Assembly: GCA_036405135.1 (NCBI GenBank)
Contig: DASWYF010000022.1
Coordinates: 1 to 64,000, forward strand
Origin: Verrucomicrobiia bacterium
GTDB taxonomy: Bacteria > Verrucomicrobiota > Verrucomicrobiia > Limisphaerales > JAEYXS01
Direction of reading: 5' to 3'
Length of the DNA: 64,000 nucleotides
The notes below the pieces were generated by a model, which saw only the letters and a program-made list of their open reading frames with translations, did no database searches and was not told the origin of the DNA. Positions 44,505-53,813 of this stretch are shown one piece after another. Made by a program: the position numbers and the translations under genes. Positions within the stretch are counted from its first letter, which is position 1, and the number at the start of each line of letters is the position of its first letter.

Positions 44505-46877
44505 ATGGCAGTTCTATTGATGGGGATGCCGGAGGTCGGCGTCCAAGAAAGCAGCATGCGCAGGCAAAATCGTACCGTTCGCATCTGGTTGGCCATCGGG
44601 TTGATGGCGTTCGCCGGTTTTTCTTCCCATGTTGAGGCGCAGCAACGGGTTGTGCCGCGCAAGGATACTGCGAAAAAGGCACCGGTTAAGGCGACTGCGC
44701 CCGCGAAGGCGGAGAGCAAAACGGGTGATAAGAAAACCACGGATTCGCGGGTGGAATCGGGGGCGATGTCGGTGGAGGAGTTGACGGAGCGGGCGAAGAA
44801 ATCGCTGGTGGTGATCTCGCATTACGGGCGGGATGGGAAGGTGGATGGGGTGGGCTCCGGGTTTGTGATCGATGCGAAGGGGTTGATCGCGACGAGTTTT
44901 CATGTGATCGGCGAGGCGCGGCCGATCAAGGTGGCGTTTCCCGATGGCAAACAGCGCACGGTCACGGAGGTGTATGCGTGGGATCGCAAGATGGACTTGG
45001 CGATCTTGAAGGTGGAGGCGGAGGGATTGACGCCGTTGCCGCTGGGGGATTCGGATGCGCTGAAGCAGGGGGCGAGTGTGGTGGCGCTGGGGAATCCGCA
45101 GGGGCTCGAATACAGCGTGGTGCAAGGGGTGGTGTCGGGTCGGAGGGAATTTGAATATAGCGAGATGATCCAGTTGGCGATTCCGCTGGAGCCGGGGAAT
45201 AGCGGGGGGCCGTTGCTGGATATGTTCGGCAATGTGCATGGGGTGCTGACACTCAAGCATGCGGTGACGAGGAACTTGGGTTTCGCGATGCCGGTGAATG
45301 CGTTGAAGCCGTTGCTGGAGCGGCCGAATCCGGTGCCGCTGGGGCGCTGGCTGACGATCGCGACGGTGAATACAGAGGAGTGGGAGCCGTTCTTTGGTGC
45401 GCGTTGGGTGCAGAAGGGCGGGCTGCTTTCCGTGGAGGGAGCGGGGGCGGGATTTGGCGGGCGATCCATCCTGCTCTCGAAGGCGGCGGTGCCGGAGGAG
45501 AAATTCGAGGTGGCGGTGAAGGTGAAGATGGATGATGAATCCGGTGCGGCGGGTTTGATCTTCGGCGGGGAGAATGAGAACGAACATTTCGGATTTTATC
45601 CCTCGAATGGGCGCTTGCGACTGACGCGGTTCAACGGGCCGAGCGTGTATTCGTGGCAGGTGTTGAGGGATCTGCCCTCGCAATATTATGTGGCGGGTGA
45701 CTGGAATGAATTGCGCGTGAAGGTGGAGGGGAAGGTCATCAAGTGCTTTGTGAACGGCCAGCCTTTTACTACGGTGCCTTGGGAAGCTCCAGTGACGGGG
45801 AAGGTGGGTTTGGCGAAGTTCCGGCAGACGGTGGGAGAGTTCAAACAATTCCAGGTGGGACAGGAGTTGCCTGCGGGGGTGGCCTCGGAGGCGACGTTGG
45901 CGAAGGTGGAGGAGCAGTTGAAGGGGATGAAAGCTTCAACTCTGCCGGACAGCAAGCTGGTGGAGGCGTTGCAATTACACGGCGAAGAGGGGCGGAAGAT
46001 TTTGACGGAGCGCGCGGAGACGGTGAAGAAGGAGGCGGAGCAATTGAAACGCCTGGCCGCCGCGGTGCACGAGCGGAATGTGCAGGAGCAACTCACGAAG
46101 CTGTTCGCGGATGGCGAGGCGAAGGCGGATCTTTTCGAGGCGGCGATGCTGGTGGCGAAGCTGGATAATGAAGAGCTGGAGGTGACACCGTATCGCAAGC
46201 AACTGGACCGCATGGCGCGGGAGATGCGCGAGCGCCTGACGGAGAAGGCGACGGCGAAGGAACGGATCAAGTTGCTGAATGATTATCTCTTCGCGGAGAA
46301 TGGGTTTCGCGGGAGCCGGAGTGATTACGAGAACAAGGCGAACAGTTACCTGAGCAATGTGATCGATGATCGGGAGGGGATTCCCATCACGCTCTCGGTG
46401 CTGTATCTGGAGCTGGCGAAACGCATCGGGGTGGAGGACATGGTGGGCATCGGGTTGCCGACGCATTTCGTGGTGCAACACCGGCCGAAGGAAGGGCAGG
46501 CGCAGTTCATCGATGTGTTCGAGGGCGGGAAGCCGATGAGCCAGCTCGAAGCGGAATTGATCGTGCGCTTCAATGAGCGCGGGCGTTCGCAGGAGGAGGC
46601 GTTCGAGCCGATGACGAAACGGCAGATCGTCGTGCGGATGTTGTCGAACTTGCTGAACAGCAGCCTGGATAAAGACACACCGGCGGAATCGGTCCGTTAT
46701 CTGGACACGATGGTGGCGCTGATGCCGGAAGATGCAGGGATGCGGTTGCGCCGCGCTGGGATGCGCTTGCAGATGGGGGATACGCAGGGGAGCCGGGGAG
46801 ATTTGCGGTGGTTACTGGACAATGAACCGAAGGGGGTGGACCTGGACAAGGTCGCGGAGTTGTACCGGTCGTTGTGA
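44505..46877 (+). CDS. Exported trypsin-like protease fused to SirB1/transglutaminase-like and TPR region
   Basis: A 790-residue protein. A signal helix (about residues 25-45) precedes a lysine- and alanine-rich linker. A trypsin-like (HtrA-type) protease domain covers about 95-265, with triad H133 (SFHVIG), D164 (KMDLAIL) and S233 (PGNSGGPL). There is no PDZ domain. Residues about 280-455 form a beta-sandwich of LamG/DUF1080 type (AGLIFGGENENEHFGFYPSN). The last 300 residues match the SirB1 N-terminal, transglutaminase-like family (VIDDREGIPITLSVLYLELA, GLPTHFVV, FIDVFEGGKPM) with a short TPR-like tail. AAGGAG lies just before the ATG. The role is unknown; envelope protein processing is likely. 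Confidence 0.85.
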   Translation: MAVLLMGMPEVGVQESSMRRQNRTVRIWLAIGLMAFAGFSSHVEAQQRVVPRKDTAKKAPVKATAPAKAESKTGDKKTTDSRVESGAMSVEELTERAKKSLVVISHYGRDGKVDGVGSGFVIDAKGLIATSFHVIGEARPIKVAFPDGKQRTVTEVYAWDRKMDLAILKVEAEGLTPLPLGDSDALKQGASVVALGNPQGLEYSVVQGVVSGRREFEYSEMIQLAIPLEPGNSGGPLLDMFGNVHGVLTLKHAVTRNLGFAMPVNALKPLLERPNPVPLGRWLTIATVNTEEWEPFFGARWVQKGGLLSVEGAGAGFGGRSILLSKAAVPEEKFEVAVKVKMDDESGAAGLIFGGENENEHFGFYPSNGRLRLTRFNGPSVYSWQVLRDLPSQYYVAGDWNELRVKVEGKVIKCFVNGQPFTTVPWEAPVTGKVGLAKFRQTVGEFKQFQVGQELPAGVASEATLAKVEEQLKGMKASTLPDSKLVEALQLHGEEGRKILTERAETVKKEAEQLKRLAAAVHERNVQEQLTKLFADGEAKADLFEAAMLVAKLDNEELEVTPYRKQLDRMAREMRERLTEKATAKERIKLLNDYLFAENGFRGSRSDYENKANSYLSNVIDDREGIPITLSVLYLELAKRIGVEDMVGIGLPTHFVVQHRPKEGQAQFIDVFEGGKPMSQLEAELIVRFNERGRSQEEAFEPMTKRQIVVRMLSNLLNSSLDKDTPAESVRYLDTMVALMPEDAGMRLRRAGMRLQMGDTQGSRGDLRWLLDNEPKGVDLDKVAELYRSL

Positions 46878-46944
46878 GGTGAAAAGGTTCACGAGGAGGA
46901 GGTTTTCCCTCGTTTCGTGCACGGTCATTTCTTAAGGTGGTTTT

Positions 46945-48291
46945 ATGGCTGAGGGAAAATCGCAAAAATCCGGACCGGAACTGGCACGTCATATCGGGTT
47001 GTTTTCCCTCGTGGTGTATGGTGTGGGGGACATGGTGGGGGCGGGCATCTACGGCACGATCGGCGTGGCGGCGGGCATGATGGGCAACGCGGTGTGGCTG
47101 GCTTTCGGTGTCTCCATGATCGCGGCGTTGTTGACGGGCCTATGCTATGCCTCACTTGGTTCACGCTATCCCCGTGCCGGTGGAGCGGCCTATGTCACGG
47201 AGCGGGCATATGGTTTCAAATTTCTATCCTACGTGGTCGGGCTGGCGGTGACGGCGTCTGGTCTGACCTCCATGGCGGCTGGCAGCAATGTGTTCGCCAC
47301 GACCTTGGGCGGCATGTTTCCCGCAATACCCGTGAAGGTGATCCTCGTGGCTTTCCTGCTGTTGATCGCCGCCGTCAATTTCATCGGCATCAAAGAATCG
47401 ATGACGGCGAATCTCGTATGTACGGCAGTGGAGATCGGTGGGTTGTTATTCGTCATCTTCGTGGGTGCGAAGTATTGGGGCAAGGTGAATTACCTGGAGG
47501 TGCCGCAAGGGAGCACATTGGGAATGTCCATGCTGCTATCCGGAGCGGTGTTGACGTTCTATGCCTTTGTGGGATTTGAGGACATGCTGAATGTGGGGGA
47601 AGAGGTAAAAGACCCGCAGAAGACACTGCCCAAGGGCATCATTATCGCCGTGCTGGTGGCGACGGTAGTTTATATGTTGGTGAGCATCACCGCCGTATCT
47701 GTGGTGGAGGCCAAGAATCTGGGAGATTCCAAGCTGGGAGCACCGCTGGCGCAAATAGTGGAAAAAGCGGCCCCTTGGATGCCCAAGGAAGTTTATACCT
47801 TTATCACGCTCTTCGCGGTGGCGAACACGGCATTGCTGAACTGTGTGATGGGGTCACGCTTGCTCTACGGTATGGCACGGCAGGGTCTGTTGCCGGAGCG
47901 GTTGGGAGCAGTTCACCCGCGTTTTCGCACACCACACATCGCCACTTTGGCTCTGACTGTGATTGTGGTCGTGCTAGCCCTTTCGGCGAATATTAGCCAG
48001 TTGGCCTCGGCCACCAGCCTGTTGTTGTTGACGTGCTTTTGCTTGGTGAACGGGGCGTTGTTTATACTTCAGAGCCGTCCCGATGAACCCAAGGGCAGTA
48101 TGGAAATACCCAGGATTGTGCCGGTCTTGGGTGTCATCGTCTGCCTCTGTCTCATATTTGCCAGATTGACTGCGGCTGGAGCGGATAAAAAAGCTCCCCT
48201 CATCGCCGGCTTCATCATCGCAGTAATCGCGGCTTTGTATTTTGTGTTGCGTCCCAAAGTGGTGGGAAACGCGGTTATTGAGGAGAAATAA
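46945..48291 (+). CDS. APC-family amino acid/polyamine permease
   Basis: A 448-residue secondary transporter with about 12 membrane helices. It opens with the APC signature in helix 1, VYGVGDMVGAGIYGTIGVAA, which forms the unwound substrate-binding segment. YPRAGGAAYVTERAYGFK and GFEDMLNVGEEVKDPQKTLP in later loops are typical of amino-acid permeases. It should exchange or import an amino acid with protons; the substrate is not predictable. AAGGTGG lies 8 bases before the ATG. A weak hairpin (CCCCT/AGGGG) follows the stop. Confidence 0.93.
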   Translation: MAEGKSQKSGPELARHIGLFSLVVYGVGDMVGAGIYGTIGVAAGMMGNAVWLAFGVSMIAALLTGLCYASLGSRYPRAGGAAYVTERAYGFKFLSYVVGLAVTASGLTSMAAGSNVFATTLGGMFPAIPVKVILVAFLLLIAAVNFIGIKESMTANLVCTAVEIGGLLFVIFVGAKYWGKVNYLEVPQGSTLGMSMLLSGAVLTFYAFVGFEDMLNVGEEVKDPQKTLPKGIIIAVLVATVVYMLVSITAVSVVEAKNLGDSKLGAPLAQIVEKAAPWMPKEVYTFITLFAVANTALLNCVMGSRLLYGMARQGLLPERLGAVHPRFRTPHIATLALTVIVVVLALSANISQLASATSLLLLTCFCLVNGALFILQSRPDEPKGSMEIPRIVPVLGVIVCLCLIFARLTAAGADKKAPLIAGFIIAVIAALYFVLRPKVVGNAVIEEK

Positions 48292-48513
48292 ACCAGAAAC
48301 CCCTGTGTTCGAAGGGGATTCAACGGATTTGCGATGCTTCATTGTCTTCCTGCCTGTGCAACAAATTTTGCATGTATAGAAATAGGGCTGAAATAACTTA
48401 CGGTAGGGCTTTATGCACTGGTGATATTGGTACGTAAGGTGCTATTGAAAACGTTAATGGGATGCCATGCAGCCCCTTTTGTCAATGGGATGAAAGGGTG
48501 AAAAGGTCGAAAG
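48292..48513. other. Short spacer before tRNA-Lys
   Basis: About 220 bases with no gene. It contains the weak hairpin after the permease (about 48300-48318) and AT-rich sequence. Nothing further is recognised. Confidence 0.5.
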
Positions 48514-48588
<75 letters not shown>

Positions 48589-48604
48589 CCCAAATGGGAC
48601 CGGC

Positions 48605-48632
48605 AGGATATTGAAGTAAGCGATGTTGTCAA
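48605..48632 (-). promoter_or_regulatory. Promoter of tRNA-Lys
   Basis: Minus strand: TTGACA (48632-48627), a 16-base spacer and TATCCT (48610-48605), 17 bases before the tRNA 5' end. The -35 is a perfect consensus. Confidence 0.7.
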
Positions 48633-48737
48633 TAGTTTGAAATGGAAAAATTTGCTGACAGTGAGAAATATTTTCAAACTAACTTAAACTGAGGTTCCGA
48701 AAACAGAAACCCTTGCGATAGAATGAACTGCGGGATT

Positions 48738-48766
48738 TTGCTGGCGTTTTAATAGGGCCATAATAC
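48738..48766 (+). promoter_or_regulatory. Putative promoter of the pilin gene cluster
   Basis: TTGCTG (48738-48743), a 17-base spacer and TAATAC (48761-48766), 67 bases before the first pilin gene. Directly after it ACCC-TTGACGTA-GGGT forms a small inverted repeat. Confidence 0.45.
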
Positions 48767-48832
48767 CCTTGACGTAGGGTGTAAAGAATCTAGCGTGAAA
48801 TCTAAATGGCTCTAAATTAGCTGATTTTCAAC

Positions 48833-49291
48833 ATGAATCTCACGAAATATTGGTCAGGTGGCAAAGCTAAGAGGCGCAGGGCATTTACCCTGCCTGAAGT
48901 GGTTATCTCTGTGGCTATTTCCGCCATCGCCATCGGAGGCATCATTTACGGATACATCATTTCTGCCAGGAGGGCGGAGTGGTCTGGTTATTCTTTGGCG
49001 GCCCATGCGGCTGCGCTTCAGGTTTTGGAGCGAACCAAGGCGGCCAAGTGGGATCCGAGCCGTGATCCGGTGGTCGATATGCTGACAACGGCCAATTTTC
49101 CAGAAGAACGTGTCTTGATGGATATCCCGATCACAGGAACCAACATGGTGTACGGTATCAATAAGATCAATATCTACACCATCAGCACCAGTCCCCACAT
49201 CAAAATGATCCGAGTGGACTGCGAGTGGCCGTTCATGAACGGTCGCATCTACACCAACACTGTGGTGACCTACCGCTCGCCTGGAGTTTGA
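48833..49291 (+). CDS. PilV/GspI-like minor prepilin
   Basis: A 152-residue type IV-pilin-like protein. The prepilin site is RRRA-FTLPEVVISVAISAIA: Ala at -1 instead of the usual Gly, Phe at +1 and Glu at +5. The hydrophobic helix then runs to about residue 45. The short globular part follows the PilV/GspI plan (HAAALQVLERTKAAKW). It is the first of four genes in the order PilV-PilW-PilX-unknown, spaced 1-10 bases apart. It should be processed by a prepilin peptidase encoded elsewhere and act in a pilus tip or secretion pseudopilus. Confidence 0.85.
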   Translation: MNLTKYWSGGKAKRRRAFTLPEVVISVAISAIAIGGIIYGYIISARRAEWSGYSLAAHAAALQVLERTKAAKWDPSRDPVVDMLTTANFPEERVLMDIPITGTNMVYGINKINIYTISTSPHIKMIRVDCEWPFMNGRIYTNTVVTYRSPGV

Positions 49292-49292
49292 T

Positions 49293-49925
49293 ATGAAAAT
49301 AAACATTTCCAGCTCCCAACGGCTCAGTCGGACCAGGCTGGCGTTCACGATGACTGAGCTGATGGTCGCGATGGCCCTGTTTGTCATCGTTTCAGGCGGC
49401 ATCATCTATTCCCATATCAACGGCCTGCGTTTTTATGAGATTACGCGGGCCAAACTTGGGGCAAGCGAGTCGGCGCGTATCAGTTTGGGATTGCTCATCT
49501 CGGAAGTCCGTGCGGCGCAAAAGATACAAGTGGGCACTGGCTCCAGCAGCAGTTTCACCCAGGCTACCGCAGGCAGCGCCCAGCGAGGCAACGCCATCCA
49601 AATCTACCGCCCGGACTGGCATGCGACAACGAATTCCAATTCGTGGGTGCGCTACTACCGTGACAGCACCACCTCTGCACTATATCGCAAGCCCGGACCT
49701 GCTGCGGGGCTTCAACTCATCGCAGAATACCTCACGAACCAGATAGTCTTTGCATCCACCGATTTTACCGGCACCAATGTGCTGACCGAGAACGATAACA
49801 GTGCCGTGATCGATGTGAAGTTCCAGTTCTATCAACTGCGGTATCCGCAAGTCAGAATCGGTACAAACCAGTTTTTCGAGTTTTTCCAGATCTCCGCGCG
49901 TGTCGCGCGGCGCTCCGTCTATTAA
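49293..49925 (+). CDS. PilW/GspJ-like minor prepilin
   Basis: A 210-residue prepilin. The site is TRLA-FTMTELMVAMALFVIV, again with Ala at -1, Phe +1 and Glu +5, followed by a full N-terminal helix. The mature part (RFYEITRAKLGASESARISL, IAEYLTNQIVFA) matches PilW/GspJ proteins, which contribute to minor-pilin tip complexes. It starts 1 base after the previous stop and is likely translationally coupled to it. Confidence 0.85.
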   Translation: MKINISSSQRLSRTRLAFTMTELMVAMALFVIVSGGIIYSHINGLRFYEITRAKLGASESARISLGLLISEVRAAQKIQVGTGSSSSFTQATAGSAQRGNAIQIYRPDWHATTNSNSWVRYYRDSTTSALYRKPGPAAGLQLIAEYLTNQIVFASTDFTGTNVLTENDNSAVIDVKFQFYQLRYPQVRIGTNQFFEFFQISARVARRSVY

Positions 49926-49934
49926 AGGTGTTGT

Positions 49935-51968
49935 ATGAAGCTACTTCTAAGATTCGCACGTAAAAACCGGGGCTTTGCCCTGTTGTTGGTGCTGGTATTT
50001 ATCAGCATCGGCCTGCTGTTGATGACTGCCTCGCTGAGTTATACCTCCAACTCCGCCCAGTTGAACGAGCGAAACAACCAGTACAATTCCACCATGCTGG
50101 CAGCCGAGGCGGCCACTGAGAAAGTGGTCGGCAACATGATCATGGACTTTAAGACGTACGGCCAGCCGGGCATCGCCAACAACATGAACAATTACCGGGC
50201 GATGGTGCCGACCTATGCGGAGAACACATATTGGTCTTCATTCCAGTTTTCAGATGCGCAGGGCAATACGAACAAGACTTACGTTGGTGAGAATGGGTCG
50301 TCTTATTTTTCGAGCGATCTAGGGTCCAGTTTTTCAGGTCTGGGCGGCACGCGCATCCCTTACAAGATTGTCTCCAATGCTCGCATGGTGAACGGCCGTT
50401 TCACCATGACCAATGCGGTGCAGCAAGAAGTGGCTTTCACTACCATCCCGATTTTCCAGTACGCCATTTTCTACAATGATCTGCTTGAATTCGTGAAAGC
50501 CGCCACCATGAACATCCGTGGGCGCGTTCACAGTAACGGTTCCATCTATGTTGGCGGATCTTCGCCGGTGACATTTTTTGAAGATGTCACTGCTGTAGGT
50601 GTGATCATCAAGCCGGGATTGTGGAATGGTGTTGATACGGTCAATTCATCTGGTGTCATCACATTCAACCAGGAAAAGACGACAAACGGTGTTCCGATGT
50701 CTCTGCCCATCGGCACGAACAACTCCTCTGCTGCCGTGCATAAGGTGATCGAGCGTCCGGACAGCGGTGAGGCTCCGAACTCGGCGATGGGCAAGGAGCG
50801 TTATTACAATAAATCGGAGATTTTGCTCTTGGTGAGCAATAACGTGGTTTCCATGAGCGTGAAGACCCCGTTCTCGACCACCTCAAACGCCATTCCCACA
50901 AACCATGTTTTGACGTTCGTGACGACCAACAAGTCAATGTATGACCAGCGTCAGGACCGCACCCAGCTTATCACGGAAATCGATGTTGCGAAGTTCAAGA
51001 CGTTCATAGCCACGAACACAGTGATCGCCAGTACATTGGGATCTACAGTTCCTTCCTTGCTTTACGTTGATGACAGTCGTGGCGGTTACTCTACGAACTA
51101 CACGACGAACATTTATAACACAAACACCACCTCCACTTCGTGGCCTGGTCCTATAGTGGCGCCCAAACTTACCATCACTACAAACCTGGGTTCTACACAG
51201 CCGAACAGCGGTGGCGTGAGACTTTCTGATATCCCCGGCAATGCTGCGACGAATTGGCTGTACTCTGGCACCGCAGGCCAAAGTAGTGCCCGTTACAGGT
51301 ATAAACTTGTCAGTAATTACACTCTCACCACGAGAATCACGAATGTAGTCACTACAGTAAATGATGGAGGTATGGGTGCCGTGCGGCTCACCAACGGCAT
51401 TTCCTTGCCTTCAAATGGCCTGACCGTCTCCACTCCCAACGGTTTGTACGTGGCGGGCAGCTACAACTGCCCCACTGCGGCGCACTTGGGCACAACCAAT
51501 ACCTCGGATGTTAAGCCTGCCTCGCTCGTCTGTGATGCGTTGACCATTCTTTCTTCGAATTGGAAGGACAGTCAGGGTTCTGCAAGCTACACAGACCGTG
51601 ATGCTTCGGATACTACTGTGAATGCTGCCATATTGACGGGTAATGTAAAAGCGGGCGGCACAAACGGCGATGATCCTCCGAGTGGTGGTGCACACAACCT
51701 GCCCCGATTCCTTGAGGATTGGTCGAACAGGACATGCACCATCAACGGTTCCTTGGTCTGCCTGTTTGAGAGTCAGCAAGCCAATGGGCAGTTCGTCACT
51801 ACGGGCCAGACGGATACTTATTATAATCCTCCGACCCGTAACTGGTCGTTCGACAAGAACTTTCTGAATCCAAACAAATTGCCGCCGGGAACACCTGCAG
51901 TGCGGGTGCTGGAACGTTTGAAATGGACGACACCACCGCCCAATTCGACCACATATGCTGGTTACTGA
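49935..51968 (+). CDS. PilX/GspK-like exported protein
   Basis: A 677-residue protein starting RFARKNRGFALLLVLVFISI. The RG-F site fits prepilin cleavage, but position +5 is not Glu, as in GspK and many PilX proteins. The remainder is rich in Asn, Thr and Ser (many TNT and NT steps) and predicted beta-rich and extracellular, longer than usual PilX. It follows PilV- and PilW-like genes, the same order as GspI-GspJ-GspK, and may be the tip protein of this complex. The large mature domain has no recognised family. Confidence 0.75.
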   Translation: MKLLLRFARKNRGFALLLVLVFISIGLLLMTASLSYTSNSAQLNERNNQYNSTMLAAEAATEKVVGNMIMDFKTYGQPGIANNMNNYRAMVPTYAENTYWSSFQFSDAQGNTNKTYVGENGSSYFSSDLGSSFSGLGGTRIPYKIVSNARMVNGRFTMTNAVQQEVAFTTIPIFQYAIFYNDLLEFVKAATMNIRGRVHSNGSIYVGGSSPVTFFEDVTAVGVIIKPGLWNGVDTVNSSGVITFNQEKTTNGVPMSLPIGTNNSSAAVHKVIERPDSGEAPNSAMGKERYYNKSEILLLVSNNVVSMSVKTPFSTTSNAIPTNHVLTFVTTNKSMYDQRQDRTQLITEIDVAKFKTFIATNTVIASTLGSTVPSLLYVDDSRGGYSTNYTTNIYNTNTTSTSWPGPIVAPKLTITTNLGSTQPNSGGVRLSDIPGNAATNWLYSGTAGQSSARYRYKLVSNYTLTTRITNVVTTVNDGGMGAVRLTNGISLPSNGLTVSTPNGLYVAGSYNCPTAAHLGTTNTSDVKPASLVCDALTILSSNWKDSQGSASYTDRDASDTTVNAAILTGNVKAGGTNGDDPPSGGAHNLPRFLEDWSNRTCTINGSLVCLFESQQANGQFVTTGQTDTYYNPPTRNWSFDKNFLNPNKLPPGTPAVRVLERLKWTTPPPNSTTYAGY

Positions 51969-51978
51969 GATCTAATCT

Positions 51979-52635
51979 ATGAGACCATTCATCCTCGCCG
52001 CCGTGGTGGCCGTTTTCTTGAACTCAGAGACTGGCTTTGCCCAAGAAACCACAGCCCAAAAAACACAATTGGCTCAAGCTGATGCGAATCCTGGCGGGAC
52101 AAATTCATCACCCGCACTAAAACTCAAGGCGACCAAGATTTACAACGGCAGCCAGCTCTATTCGACGCTTGTCAGTGTCAGTAATGGCAGGAGCATCATC
52201 GGCCTGACCGTTCCGGCACGGTTTCAGTTTTCAGCTTCTGAAAGTGGTCGTGAAATCACAGCTTATCTTGATTCTAGCCGCCAGGGATGGGTCAGAGCCG
52301 AGTTCAAGGATGTCAAACAGGTGGACTTCACCCATGAAGGTGTTCTGCCCTTGATTTCAGATGACCTCGGCAAAGGTGTGCCGGTTTTCTCTACTGTCTT
52401 TGCCGATGGCAGAAAGTATTTGGTTTATACAGTTCAATCAGGGGCCGACAGCAATACACGCCACTCTCAAATTCAGGTTGTCCAGAGCGATTCAGGAATC
52501 ATCATCTTGGGTGCTACTGCTTACGGATCTCAAAAAGATTTTGCCTTCTATGCGTTGAAACAGATCGCTTCCTCGCTGCAGTTTGCGAAATATGAGAAAG
52601 ACTTGAAACGTCAGGGACCAGCCAATCAGGATTGA
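51979..52635 (+). CDS. Exported protein of the pilin cluster
   Basis: A 218-residue protein with a signal peptide (MRPFILAAVVAVFLNSETGF, cut near AQE). The mature part has mixed alpha/beta content (KATKIYNGSQLYSTLVSVSN, GRSIIGLTVPARFQFSASES) and no recognised family. It starts 10 bases after the PilX-like gene and ends with a 10-base overlap of the convergent lpxB gene. Position and export suggest a periplasmic helper or extracellular component of the pilin set. Confidence 0.75.
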   Translation: MRPFILAAVVAVFLNSETGFAQETTAQKTQLAQADANPGGTNSSPALKLKATKIYNGSQLYSTLVSVSNGRSIIGLTVPARFQFSASESGREITAYLDSSRQGWVRAEFKDVKQVDFTHEGVLPLISDDLGKGVPVFSTVFADGRKYLVYTVQSGADSNTRHSQIQVVQSDSGIIILGATAYGSQKDFAFYALKQIASSLQFAKYEKDLKRQGPANQD

Positions 52636-53813
52636 AAACGGCTTTGTTTCAGGTCTGCGATCAACGCAGCGGCCCGACAGGGGGCGCCGCCCTCCCCAAA
52701 AGTTTCCAAGATCGGCTGCAACTGGGTGACAATACTTTGTCTGAGTTCATGACTTTTCAACCAGTGCAGTGATGCCTGCGTGAGGTTCTCTACGGTAGCT
52801 GCCTGCTGGATGAACTCTGGAAAAATGCCCCTCCCGGCGATGAGGTTTACCAGTGCGATATATTCCACCGTCACGATCTGTTTCCCGATCCAGTATTCGG
52901 GAGTGGACAGTTTGTATAGGACTACGGTCGGTACTTCCATGTAGGCGCACTCTGTGGTGACCGTGCCGGAAGAGGCGATCGCCATGGTGGCTTCGCACAA
53001 AGCTTCAGACAATCCCCCGATTTGCACCTTGATGGAGGAATCGGTGATCATCGGTCGCGCCAGTTCCACCAAGTTTTCGTTGGGCAGGATGATCCGGAAT
53101 TCGGCGGGCACTTGCGTGCGTATCTGTGCCGCAGCAGCGAGCATCACTTCGAGATGTCGTGAGACTTCCTTGCGCCGGCTGCCAGGCAAAAGCAGCACCA
53201 CGGGTTTCTCTGTCTTTGGTCCCATGACCCGCCGTTTCTCACGAAATGCCTTGAGCCGGTCCACCACAGGATGCCCGACATATTCCACCTGAAGTTTCGG
53301 GGTCTTCTTGGCGTACCACTCTTTTTCAAACGGCACGATGCTCAGCAACAGATCGAGATCTTCTTCCAGTTGATAAGCACGTCCGGGGCGTGAAGCCCAG
53401 ACTTGCGGAGAGACGAACTGGACGAACTTCGGCCGCCAATTGGTGAACGGGCCTTGTTGGGCGCGGGCGCGTTCTTTCAAGGCATGAGCCAGCCGACGGT
53501 TAAAACCGGAGTAATCCACGCCGATGAAAACATCCGGCAGCCGGTCTTCCGCCAGTTTTACGAGCTGGTTGAAGAGCCGCTGAAATTCGAGATATTTTTT
53601 GAAAACGTCGAAGAATCCGAACACCGCGTGCTTGGTCAGATCAAAGGACAGTTCCACACCCGCTTCCGCCATTTTATTTCCACCCGCGCCAAAGAATGTG
53701 GGCGGAAAAGGTTCGCGGCTGAACTGAGGTTGCTGGCGGATGGCACGGACAAGTTCTGCCGCCAGCGTGTCGCCGCTGGTTTCTCCAGCCACCACCATGA
53801 AACGCTTGCTCAT
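52626..53813 (-). CDS. lpxB: Lipid-A-disaccharide synthase (LpxB)
   Basis: Joins UDP-2,3-diacylglucosamine and lipid X to form the lipid A disaccharide, on the inner face of the inner membrane. The 395-residue sequence has the GT19 pattern: MVVAGETSGDTLAAELVRAI at the start, FIGVDYSGFNRRLAHALKE, FVSPQVWASRPGRAYQLEED, YVGHPVVDRLKA, LLLPGSRRKEVSRHL and SSGTVTTECAYMEVPTVVLY. It shows that the host makes a lipid-A-type outer membrane. It is second in a minus-strand pair, with its start overlapping the Gfo/Idh stop by 4 bases. Confidence 0.95.
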   Translation of the reverse strand: MSKRFMVVAGETSGDTLAAELVRAIRQQPQFSREPFPPTFFGAGGNKMAEAGVELSFDLTKHAVFGFFDVFKKYLEFQRLFNQLVKLAEDRLPDVFIGVDYSGFNRRLAHALKERARAQQGPFTNWRPKFVQFVSPQVWASRPGRAYQLEEDLDLLLSIVPFEKEWYAKKTPKLQVEYVGHPVVDRLKAFREKRRVMGPKTEKPVVLLLPGSRRKEVSRHLEVMLAAAAQIRTQVPAEFRIILPNENLVELARPMITDSSIKVQIGGLSEALCEATMAIASSGTVTTECAYMEVPTVVLYKLSTPEYWIGKQIVTVEYIALVNLIAGRGIFPEFIQQAATVENLTQASLHWLKSHELRQSIVTQLQPILETFGEGGAPCRAAALIADLKQSRFQS

